Shown in pieces: positions 1 through 5,048 of a stretch of DNA of 5,054 bases. Source of the DNA: Anaerolineae bacterium. Its GTDB lineage: Bacteria > Chloroflexota > Anaerolineae > Aggregatilineales > Aggregatilineaceae. The notes below the pieces were generated by a model, which worked only from the letters and a program-made list of their open reading frames with translations, was not told the DNA's origin and did not search any database. Where the stretch lies: contig JAFGJA010000262.1 of assembly GCA_016929355.1 (NCBI GenBank), forward strand, positions 1 through 5,054, written 5' to 3'. A program made the position numbers and the translations under genes. The number at the start of each line of letters is the position of its first letter. The first letter of the stretch is position 1.

Positions 1-694
1 CCACCTGCCGCGCCACCGCCGGACTCGGATCGACCAGCGTCACGCCGGGGCCAATCTCCGCGCGGATCGCATCGGCCAGAAACGGGAAATGCGTGCAGCC
101 CAACACCAGTTGATCGATCCCGGCAACGAGGAGCGAACTCAGGCGGCGGCGAATGGCATCACGCGCAGCAGCCGAGTCCGTATCACCGGCTTCGGCCAGC
201 GTCACAAATTCAGGACAGGCAGCCGTCTCGACGCGCACATCCTGCGCAAACCGCCCCACCACGCTCGCATACAGTTCGCCCTGAAAGGTCGCTGCGGTGG
301 CGATCACGCCGATCACGCCGGACTGCGTATCACATGCGGCAGGCTTGACGGCGGGTTCCATGCCCACAAACGGCACAGCAGGGAACGATTCGCGCAAGGC
401 ATACAGCGCGGCGGCGCTGGCTGTATTGCACGCAATAACGATCAATTTCGCGCCTTGATCCAGCAAAAAGCGCACCACCCCGAACGTAAATGCACGCACC
501 TGCTCTATCGAGCGCGGCCCATAGGGGACGTGCGCCTGATCCGCGACATAGATCACGTTTTCGGCGGGCAGTTGGGCGCGCAGTTCGCGCAGAATCGAAA
601 GCCCACCCACGCCCGAATCCATCAGGCCAATAGGACGCCGCGCGGCGGGATCGGAAATGGGGTGAGAGTGAGTGTTGTGTGTCATGTGGGACAT
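1..694 (-). CDS. murI: Glutamate racemase, 3' end cut by window edge
   Basis: This enzyme interconverts L- and D-glutamate in the cytoplasm without a cofactor, supplying D-glutamate for peptidoglycan. The reading frame is open to the left edge, showing about 231 residues of a family usually 260-280 long, so the C-terminus is missing. Numbered from the ATG at 685, it shows DSGVGG at 23-28, PYG at 54-56, the first catalytic cysteine in ACNTAS (Cys86), the GMEPAVKPA segment (109-117), and the second catalytic cysteine in GCTHFPFL (Cys197), followed by LVDPS (218-221). Both cysteines are present, so the enzyme should be active. Two in-frame ATGs are possible, at 694 and 685. Neither has a clear Shine-Dalgarno sequence, and an in-frame TAA lies just upstream. 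The N-terminus before the first strand is extended and rich in histidine. The gene follows the 254-aa membrane protein by 18 bases and is probably cotranscribed with it. Confidence 0.95.
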   Translation of the reverse strand, partial: MSHMTHNTHSHPISDPAARRPIGLMDSGVGGLSILRELRAQLPAENVIYVADQAHVPYGPRSIEQVRAFTFGVVRFLLDQGAKLIVIACNTASAAALYALRESFPAVPFVGMEPAVKPAACDTQSGVIGVIATAATFQGELYASVVGRFAQDVRVETAACPEFVTLAEAGDTDSAAARDAIRRRLSSLLVAGIDQLVLGCTHFPFLADAIRAEIGPGVTLVDPSPAVARQV

Positions 695-712
695 GATACC
701 ACACAAATCACA

Positions 713-1477
713 TTACACAATTTCGCTCAACGCGCCCGCAACCAGCAACACAATCACCAGATAGATCATGAACGGAACCAACCACACCAACGGGCGCAGC
801 GCATCTTTCCAGGCGGGGATCGCCGCGGGTTTGGGCGGCGGTGGCGTCTGCGCGATAATCCACGCGGGCGGCAGCACCATCGAGCTATACACGGGAATGA
901 ACAACCAGAGCATCACGCCGGGATAGAGGATCAATACCCAGGGCGTGAAAATTGAGCCGGAAAAAACACCGCCCGCGATGCCATCCCCGCCGATTTCATA
1001 CAATCCGCCGAGCAGCAAGACTAACGCCGGGATGAAACGCTGGCGGTTTTGCACGCGCACAAAAATGATCACCATGCCGATATACCAGGGCATCGTGATC
1101 ACCAGATCAAGGATCAGGTTGGGGTGCGCGGCGACACCTTCCGCACCGAAGGCTTTTTCCACGATCAGAAACAGTGTTTCGATCACAGCCGCGTTGATAC
1201 TCCCCACGAGAATCGCATTACGGAGCGGGTGATCGAGCAAACGCGACAGCCACCAGCGCCGCGTCCACGCGAGCAGCAGCGTATAGACGCCGCTTAATGT
1301 GATCGAGAGCGCCGTAGTTTGATCTTCGGGCGAGGCTCCCTCTTGCAACCCCATCATAATCAGCAGGACCGCGCACCAGACCAACCCGATCCGCAGCGCC
1401 CAACGCGGCCAGCGCGCCGGGAAAGAATCACTTGAATCAGCCGGAACATTGAGAGAAGATACGGGCGAATCAATCAT
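713..1477 (-). CDS. Multi-pass membrane protein of unknown function, 254 aa
   Basis: I do not recognise the family. The protein has a short polar N-terminus (1-25) and about seven hydrophobic segments near residues 27-44, 55-71, 88-108, 120-141, 148-172, 177-201 and 228-250. A proline-rich loop (TPPPPKP, 211-217) lies before the last one. Acidic residues fall in or next to membrane segments: Glu100, Glu107, Asp124, and Glu161/Asp165 in a Gly-rich YEIGGDGIAGG stretch. These would be candidates for a functional site in a transporter or membrane enzyme. The open frame continues upstream to 1759, but that part overlaps the preceding gene and reads as a Arg/Ser/Cys-rich shadow. ATG 1477 is chosen because GGAG lies 8 bases upstream. 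It sits 97 bases after the 184-aa gene and 18 bases before murI, so a role in the cell envelope is plausible but not shown. Confidence 0.85.
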   Translation of the reverse strand: MIDSPVSSLNVPADSSDSFPARWPRWALRIGLVWCAVLLIMMGLQEGASPEDQTTALSITLSGVYTLLLAWTRRWWLSRLLDHPLRNAILVGSINAAVIETLFLIVEKAFGAEGVAAHPNLILDLVITMPWYIGMVIIFVRVQNRQRFIPALVLLLGGLYEIGGDGIAGGVFSGSIFTPWVLILYPGVMLWLFIPVYSSMVLPPAWIIAQTPPPPKPAAIPAWKDALRPLVWLVPFMIYLVIVLLVAGALSEIV

Positions 1478-1574
1478 CAGCGAAGCTCCAAGTAGTCTAC
1501 CACTACCAATCTCTACGTACCGCGCTACGAATCCTCTCGCCACCCAGCCACCGCACAAACGAATATGTCGTTCT

Positions 1575-2129
1575 TTAACCGAACCGGCGACGTGGATCAA
1601 CTTCCGGTTGGCCTTCGCCTTCGCGCATGACGATATTGCGCAGCACACGCTGTTCTTCGAGATGCGCTTCCGCCTGATCGAGATACGCCCGCATATCCTT
1701 ACGATAGGTAATATACGGCGTAGCGTAGCGGCGCTGGTAACGCAACACGAAGAAGGCAATCAGGCCCACAATAATCGCCGACATGGACGTAACCACAAAC
1801 AGCGAAACGACAATCGCCCACCGCGCAAACAGCGGCGTCTGTGAGCTTTGCGCCACCGCCGGTGTGGTGATGTCGAGCGCGCTGACTTGCGGCACGGACG
1901 ACGAAGCCGATACAGATGGCGCACTGTCAACCAACGGCGGATATTTGCTGGCGGCGGTATCCACCGGCGCTGTTTCCGTCTCGCCTGCGACCTCGCCCCC
2001 CTGACTGTTATCGACGAATTCTCGCTCTTCGCGGAGAGCTTGTACACGCTCTTGAACCGGTGCAATAGAGAAGGCGATGAAGACCAAAAGCGCGGCGGCA
2101 TACGCGAGATGTTGGATTTGTTTAATCAT
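1575..2129 (-). CDS. Bitopic/two-helix membrane protein with Ser/Thr/Pro-rich external linker, 184 aa
   Basis: No family is recognised. Residues 8-24 form a hydrophobic N-terminal helix (signal anchor or signal peptide). A charged, probably helical stretch follows (25-40, rich in Arg and Glu), then a low-complexity linker rich in Ser, Thr, Pro, Ala and Val (about 41-100). A second strong transmembrane helix spans 103-129 and is closed by the basic stop-transfer LRYQRR. The C-terminal tail (about 140-184) is hydrophilic, with a helix rich in Glu, Gln and Arg (145-170) that could be a short coiled coil. If the first helix is uncleaved, both ends are cytoplasmic and the linker is outside. ATG 2129 is chosen because GAGGG lies 8 bases upstream. 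A GTG at 2144 and an ATG at 2135 are in frame but sit on or next to that ribosome binding site. It is 39 bases after the 104-aa gene, in the same probable operon. Confidence 0.85.
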   Translation of the reverse strand: MIKQIQHLAYAAALLVFIAFSIAPVQERVQALREEREFVDNSQGGEVAGETETAPVDTAASKYPPLVDSAPSVSASSSVPQVSALDITTPAVAQSSQTPLFARWAIVVSLFVVTSMSAIIVGLIAFFVLRYQRRYATPYITYRKDMRAYLDQAEAHLEEQRVLRNIVMREGEGQPEVDPRRRFG

Positions 2130-2168
2130 GATCATATCCCTCACTATAGGCCGTGCGATGCGAATAGT

Positions 2169-2483
2169 TTATGCTCCCCGTAGCATAAAGAATACCAGGA
2201 GAAGAACCACTAACATAGCCAGAAGCGTAACCAGAATGACCAGCATTCCGGTGTTCGTCTGGACGATCTGACCCTTTGTTGCGACATTTTCATAGGCAAT
2301 AAACTTGCCCTTCCCTAACGCTTCCCTGATCGCTTTTTCAATCACATGTCGCAACACAATCGCCAGAAAAACGATCAAGATTAAGAGATTAACCGACAGC
2401 TTTGGATTTTCTTCTGCCGCGACGATCACTTGAGCGGCCAAATCCCAGATAAAGTTGAACAACGCATCCATGAGTTCCGACAT
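2169..2483 (-). CDS. Small two-helix membrane protein of unknown function, 104 aa
   Basis: This is the first gene of the probable membrane-protein/murI operon, and its family is not recognised. An N-terminal possibly amphipathic helix (about 4-22, with Trp13) precedes a polar turn EENPK. The first transmembrane helix is at about 30-46 and ends in a charged segment (RHVIEKAIREALGKGK, 45-60). The second, very hydrophobic helix is at about 80-101 and is rich in Leu and Val. Both ends would lie on the same side of the membrane. The loop between the helices (46-79) carries several basic residues, which would place it inside by the positive-inside rule. ATG 2483 has a strong GGGGAG 8 bases upstream. 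An upstream ATG at 2490 is out of frame. A 7-bp inverted repeat brackets the ribosome binding site. A scaffold or small-subunit role is possible, but nothing in the sequence proves it. Confidence 0.85.
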   Translation of the reverse strand: MSELMDALFNFIWDLAAQVIVAAEENPKLSVNLLILIVFLAIVLRHVIEKAIREALGKGKFIAYENVATKGQIVQTNTGMLVILVTLLAMLVVLLLVFFMLRGA

Positions 2484-2521
2484 ATCTCATACTCCCCATA
2501 CCCTACGACCCTTCTGAGATA
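2483..2521 (-). promoter_or_regulatory. Leader hairpin bracketing the ribosome binding site of the 104-aa gene
   Basis: On the minus strand TATCTCA (2521-2515) and TGAGATA (2489-2483) are perfect 7-bp complements. The second arm includes the first base of the start codon, and the 25-base loop contains the GGGGAG ribosome binding site. The loop is G-rich, with three G-runs. The fold could modulate initiation, although chance occurrence is possible. Confidence 0.35.
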
Positions 2522-2568
2522 CTTGTTTAGACGATGTTGACTTCGAACCCATTTAACCAAACCGAAAT

Positions 2569-2674
2569 CTGACCCCACCTTATCATTATACCAAGCTATT
2601 TTGCTAGACCCTAAGTTTTGGGGGTGGGCCAAATCTTCTCCTAAATTTGGCTCCCCCTAAAAATTCGGGGTCAG
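2569..2674. repeat. Inverted-repeat block with internal hairpin and 46-bp direct repeat
   Basis: CTGACCCC (2569-2576) and GGGGTCAG (2667-2674) are perfect 8-bp inverted ends, 106 bases outside to outside. Inside, GCCAAAT (2628-2634) and ATTTGGC (2645-2651) form a hairpin extended by GGGG/CCCC across a small asymmetric bulge. A 17-base unit, CCCTAA-N6-GGGGT, occurs at 2609-2625 and 2655-2671 (13 of 17 identical, exactly 46 bases apart). It could be a small non-autonomous mobile element or a REP-like palindrome; no transposase is present. Confidence 0.45.
2585..2593 (-). promoter_or_regulatory. Extended -10 promoter of the membrane-protein/murI operon
   Basis: On the minus strand TGG (2593-2591) precedes a perfect TATAAT (2590-2585), the extended -10 arrangement TGN-TATAAT. 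No convincing -35 hexamer is found 16-18 bases upstream, which is usual for extended -10 promoters. The start would be near 2578, giving a leader of about 95 bases before ATG 2483. The promoter lies inside the 2569-2674 repeat block. Confidence 0.6.
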
Positions 2675-2790
2675 GGCGGCGCGCGGTCAAGTCTCCTCAT
2701 GCGTAAAATCACGAAAGATATAAATAATCGCACAACATAACCATAACTTAACTTAAATCAATTGCAAATCCTACTTTGGTCCGATTCGGA

Positions 2791-2843
2791 GTAGGGGCCG
2801 ACCAGCGTGTCGGCCCAGGGCGAACCAATATGTTCGTCACTAC
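2791..2843. repeat. 53-bp three-way-junction palindromic repeat (REP-like)
   Basis: A closing stem GTAG (2791-2794)/CTAC (2840-2843) encloses two adjacent hairpins. The first is GGGCCGAC (2795-2802)/GTCGGCCC (2809-2816), 8 perfect pairs with loop CAGCGT. The second is GGGCGAAC (2818-2825)/GTTCGTC (2832-2838), 7 pairs including one G-T, with loop CAATAT. The two hairpins are also imperfect tandem copies of a 23-base unit. It is not a tRNA. It resembles the GTAGGGGC-type interspersed repeats of Chloroflexota and Cyanobacteria; that link is from memory, not from a search. Confidence 0.65.
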
Positions 2844-2867
2844 CGGAGTTGAACCTACCTGTGAATC

Positions 2868-2891
2868 AAAACGCCTCCGATGAGGGAGGCG
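2868..2891 (-). terminator. Intrinsic terminator downstream of the LPXTG gene
   Basis: CGCCTCC (2872-2878) and GGAGGCG (2885-2891) form a perfect 7-bp GC-rich stem with a 6-base loop. On the minus strand it is followed by TTTTGATT. It lies about 50 bases past the stop codon and is the stronger stem of two tandem terminator candidates. The U-tract is short. Confidence 0.6.
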
Positions 2892-2924
2892 CGGTGAACA
2901 CAAAATTTCCGTTGGAGAGTCTAC

Positions 2925-2948
2925 AAAAAAACTTTTACCCGCTAAAAG
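2925..2948 (-). terminator. Terminator candidate overlapping the LPXTG gene stop codon
   Basis: On the minus strand CTTTTA and TAAAAG (6 perfect pairs, 5-base GCGGG loop) are followed directly by seven T. The stem includes part of the TAG stop codon. The U-tract is excellent but the stem is short and AT-rich, so it may act only as a weak or accessory terminator. Confidence 0.45.
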
Positions 2949-3601
2949 CGCTGCCGCCCACGATACCAGACGAACGCCGCTACTAAACTCACCATACCCA
3001 CTGCGCCAAGGCCAAACACCCATACGGATGGTTCACCCTCGCCGGGAAGATCGTTATTAGGGGGTGCGTAACCCGTCGCCGGGAGGCCGGTGGGAACAAA
3101 AACCTCCGCCGAAACATGGCGGGCCACCGTACCATCCGGCCCGGAGACCGTCAGCACCGCTTGATTCACCAGTTTACCATTAACCGGGCTGCCCAAAACC
3201 GTTGTATTGATCGTCAATTCCGCCGTTTCGCCGGGATTCAAGACCGGAATCGAAAACGTGACCACCTGCGCATCCACCTGAACCGTGCCGTGCGTGGCCT
3301 GGGTACTATCAATACGCAGGGCTTCATGCACCGTATCGGCGATCACCAGTTCTTTACCCGCCGCCTGTCCCGCATTTTTGACCGTGATCACCCAGGAAAC
3401 CGGTTCGCCGGGCAAACCCAATACCCCTGGCGCAAGTTCCCCGGTCACGTCAATATCCAGATCAAGCGCCGAGGCGAACAGGTCCGCGAACGGCAGATCG
3501 GACAGGTTTTCATCCGAATGTGCATGAAGCGGCGCGATGCCCACAAAAACACAACCCATCAGGGCCACCAGCGCCACAAAACCCATATGCTTTAGTTTCA
3601 T
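2942..3601 (-). CDS. Secreted DUF11-like surface protein with LPATG C-terminal anchor signal, 219 aa
   Basis: Residues 1-27 form a signal peptide: KLK at the N-terminus, a hydrophobic core at 7-23, and a likely signal peptidase I site after LHA (27). A LMGC sequence at 14-17 resembles a lipobox, but its Met at -2 is atypical. Residues about 48-152 look like one DUF11/CARDB-type beta-sandwich, with the typical pattern of WVITVKNAG, 'IADTV', LNPGETAELTI and 'LVNQAVLTV'. A LPATG motif (173-177) follows, then a Pro/Asn/Gly-rich spacer, a transmembrane helix (about 192-212) and a basic tail RGRQR. This is the order of a sortase substrate. The protein is therefore expected outside the cell, either wall-anchored or simply held by the C-terminal helix. 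ATG 3601 is chosen over in-frame starts at 3658 and 3610 because it has a G-rich ribosome binding site and the predicted transcription start lies downstream of 3658. It has its own promoter and terminators, so it is probably a single-gene transcript. Confidence 0.88.
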   Translation of the reverse strand: MKLKHMGFVALVALMGCVFVGIAPLHAHSDENLSDLPFADLFASALDLDIDVTGELAPGVLGLPGEPVSWVITVKNAGQAAGKELVIADTVHEALRIDSTQATHGTVQVDAQVVTFSIPVLNPGETAELTINTTVLGSPVNGKLVNQAVLTVSGPDGTVARHVSAEVFVPTGLPATGYAPPNNDLPGEGEPSVWVFGLGAVGMVSLVAAFVWYRGRQRF

Positions 3602-3609
3602 AATCAACA

Positions 3610-3628
3610 CCCCCCTCCAACTTGGGGG
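3610..3628 (-). promoter_or_regulatory. G-rich ribosome binding site inside a small hairpin
   Basis: On the minus strand GGAGGGGGG ends about 8 bases before ATG 3601. The same G-run can pair with CCCCC (3628-3624) around the 8-base loop AAGTTGGA, which would mask most of the Shine-Dalgarno sequence. This site decides the start codon. The hairpin suggests translation may be held back when the leader folds. Confidence 0.5.
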
Positions 3629-3656
3629 CACTACCACCGCATTGGATTGACCAGCC

Positions 3657-3685
3657 ATTATACCGCTAATTGGCGCTGCTGTAAA
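3657..3685 (-). promoter_or_regulatory. Strong sigma-70-type promoter of the LPXTG protein gene
   Basis: On the minus strand TTTACA (3685-3680, 5 of 6) is separated by 17 bases from a perfect TATAAT (3662-3657). The expected transcription start is near 3650, giving a leader of about 49 bases before ATG 3601. The placement shows that the gene is transcribed independently of obgE and rules out the in-frame start at 3658. Confidence 0.75.
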
Positions 3686-3691
3686 AGACGA

Positions 3692-3712
3692 TTTCCCTAC
3701 GCTGTAGGGGAA
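3692..3712 (-). terminator. Terminator-like hairpin after obgE
   Basis: TTTCCCTAC and GTAGGGGAA form a stem around a 3-base GCT loop, 32 bases beyond the obgE stop. Read on the minus strand, the stem has one A/C mismatch and is followed by TCGTCTTTT, a poor U-tract that runs into the -35 box of the next promoter. The stem also has a run of A bases on its plus-strand 3' side, so an efficient intrinsic terminator is uncertain. Confidence 0.45.
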
Positions 3713-3744
3713 AACCGCGCCGATGCCAGTTCATTTTCGCGGAT

Positions 3745-5010
3745 TTACTCGCCCCACTCCAATTCATGAGTGCCAATGAACACGGTATCCCCCGGCTTGA
3801 CGCCCGCATCTTCGAGCGCCGCCGTGACGCCCATCGTTTCCAGAATACGCTGGAAGCGCGTCACCGCCTGATCGTAGTCCCAATACGTCATCGCTACCGC
3901 GCGCTCGATGCGCTCGCCAGAAACACGGAAATCCCCGCTTTCCGTGCGCGAGATCGTAAACGCGAGCGGATCATCATCCAACTGGTACACGGGCAAAGCC
4001 GCGACTTCCGGTTCCTCGTCGGGCAGCGCGTCGAGTGCTTGCCAGGCGCGATTCACCACCTGCCGCACATTGCGCTGCGTCACCGCCGAGATTGCCAGGG
4101 GTTCATAACCGAGCTTTTCCAATTCCTCGCGGAGTAGCGGCAAATATTCCTCAACCTGCGGCAGATCAACTTTGTTGATCACCACGATCTGCGGCTTTTT
4201 ACCAAGCTGGTCATCAAACAGCGCCAATTCGGTGTTGATCTGGTGAAAGTCGGCAATCGGGTCTTCGGCGGAACCATCGAGCAAATGAACCAGCACGCGC
4301 GTGCGCTGGATATGGCGCAGGAAATCATGGCCCAACCCTGCCCCGGAATGTGCCCCTTCGATCAAGCCGGGAATATCGGCAAAGACCAGGTCCCGATCAT
4401 CTAATACGACCACGCCAAGATTCGGTTGCAGCGTCGTAAACGGGTAACTGGCGATCTTCGGTTTGGCATTGCTAATCACCGAGAGCAGCGTGGATTTGCC
4501 CGCGTTCGGCACACCCACGATACCCACATCCGCCAGCAGTTTGAGTTCTAACAGCAGTTCGCGCGCTTCGCCGGGTTCGCCTTTTTCCGCGATACGCGGC
4601 GCTTGATTGGTGCTGCTGGCAAACCGCGCATTGCCGCGCCCACCGCGCCCGCCCTGGGCAACGATCACGCGCTGGTCAGACTCGGTCAGGTCAGCGATCA
4701 CACTGCCGGTTTCGGCATCACGCACAATCGTGCCCGGCGGCACATCGATCAGCAGATCATCGCCACTTTTGCCGGTCTTGTCACTCGTACCGCCATTCGT
4801 GCCGTTTTCCGCCTGGAAATGCGTCCGGCGACTGAAAGCAATCAATGTATTGAGGGTAGACCGGACGACCAATACCACGTCGCCGCCTTTGCCGCCATCG
4901 CCGCCACTGGGACCGCCACGCGGAATATATTTTTCACGGCGAAAGTGGACGATACCATCGCCCCCCTTGCCACTCTGTATGGTGATTCGTGCTTCGTCAA
5001 ATGTTGTCAT
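3745..5010 (-). CDS. obgE: Obg family ribosome-assembly GTPase (Obg/CgtA), 421 aa
   Basis: This essential GTPase binds the large ribosomal subunit late in assembly and is linked to (p)ppGpp and stress control in model bacteria. All three domains are present and complete. The glycine-rich Obg domain (about 3-158) includes GGDGIVHFRREKYIP and GGPSGGDGGKGGDV. The G domain (about 160-325) has the P-loop GVPNAGKST (166-174), switch I SYPFTT (188-193), G3 DIPG (212-215), G4 NKVD (279-282) and G5 SAV (308-310). A C-terminal OCT domain (about 345-419) carries FRVSGERIERAVAMT and 'GVKPGDTVFIG'. The OCT domain is typical of Obg from Firmicutes, Actinobacteria, Chloroflexota and Deinococcus and is absent from the E. 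coli protein. ATG 5010 is the only reasonable start, since an in-frame TAG lies 15 bases before it. No Shine-Dalgarno sequence is visible, and a promoter sits immediately upstream. Confidence 0.98.
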   Translation of the reverse strand: MTTFDEARITIQSGKGGDGIVHFRREKYIPRGGPSGGDGGKGGDVVLVVRSTLNTLIAFSRRTHFQAENGTNGGTSDKTGKSGDDLLIDVPPGTIVRDAETGSVIADLTESDQRVIVAQGGRGGRGNARFASSTNQAPRIAEKGEPGEARELLLELKLLADVGIVGVPNAGKSTLLSVISNAKPKIASYPFTTLQPNLGVVVLDDRDLVFADIPGLIEGAHSGAGLGHDFLRHIQRTRVLVHLLDGSAEDPIADFHQINTELALFDDQLGKKPQIVVINKVDLPQVEEYLPLLREELEKLGYEPLAISAVTQRNVRQVVNRAWQALDALPDEEPEVAALPVYQLDDDPLAFTISRTESGDFRVSGERIERAVAMTYWDYDQAVTRFQRILETMGVTAALEDAGVKPGDTVFIGTHELEWGE

Positions 5011-5019
5011 AATGTATGA

Positions 5020-5048
5020 AGTCTAGCGTGTGGTGGGAACGGCGTCAA
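5020..5048 (-). promoter_or_regulatory. Sigma-70-type promoter of obgE
   Basis: On the minus strand TTGACG (5048-5043, 5 of 6 to the -35 consensus) is followed by exactly 17 bases and then TAGACT (5025-5020, 4 of 6 to the -10 consensus). A transcription start about 7 bases further on would fall near 5013, only about three bases before the obgE ATG. The near absence of a leader matches the lack of a ribosome binding site. Confidence 0.6.

Larger units (their letters stand above)
2484..2941. other. 458-base intergenic region between the LPXTG gene and the membrane-protein operon
   Basis: No protein gene is credible here on either strand; the longest frames are composed of shadows or lack a ribosome binding site. 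From right to left it holds two terminator candidates, a 53-bp folded repeat (2791-2843), a markedly AT-rich tract (about 2699-2770, with low-complexity AACTTAACTTAA), a second repeat block (2569-2674) and the promoter and leader of the membrane-protein operon. Confidence 0.8.

Noticed and set aside
11..17. LMGC lipobox reading of the LPXTG protein signal peptide (residues 14-17, near 3550-3562)
   Set aside because: Met at position -2 is atypical, the hydrophobic core continues past the cysteine, and a good signal peptidase I site follows at LHA. The coordinates given here are residue numbers of that protein.
89..955. Long plus-strand reading frame of 288 codons
   Set aside because: It lies antisense to murI and the 254-aa gene, is dominated by Arg, His, Gln and Asn in low-complexity fashion, crosses the boundary between two real genes and has no ribosome binding site. 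It is an antisense shadow of codon bias.
1478..1759. N-terminal extension of the 254-aa membrane protein
   Set aside because: This part overlaps the end of the 184-aa gene in another frame, reads as Arg/Ser/Cys-rich noise, and the GGAG site points to ATG 1477.
2426..2632. Minus-strand frame of 68 codons over the operon leader
   Set aside because: It covers the promoter and the repeat block and overlaps the start of the 104-aa gene in another frame, with no ribosome binding site.
2609..2671. Possible CRISPR remnant from two repeats at a 46-base step
   Set aside because: Only two copies, 13 of 17 identical, no cas gene, and they are embedded in a larger inverted repeat.
2699..2740. Plus-strand 13-codon ATG frame in the AT-rich tract
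   Set aside because: No Shine-Dalgarno sequence and no plus-strand promoter; short frames like this are expected by chance.
2791..2895. Possible tRNA, because a GGTTCAACTCC stretch on the minus strand looks like a T-arm
   Set aside because: No acceptor stem, D-arm or anticodon arm can be built around it, and the neighbouring stems form separate palindromes.
2748..3023. Minus-strand frame of 91 codons across the terminators and folded repeat
   Set aside because: It overlaps the end of the LPXTG gene out of frame and runs through two terminator candidates and a palindromic repeat.
3116..3595. Plus-strand frame of 159 codons opposite the LPXTG gene
   Set aside because: Arg/His/Gln-rich composition, no recognisable domain and no ribosome binding site; the opposite strand has a clear signal peptide, DUF11-like domain and anchor.
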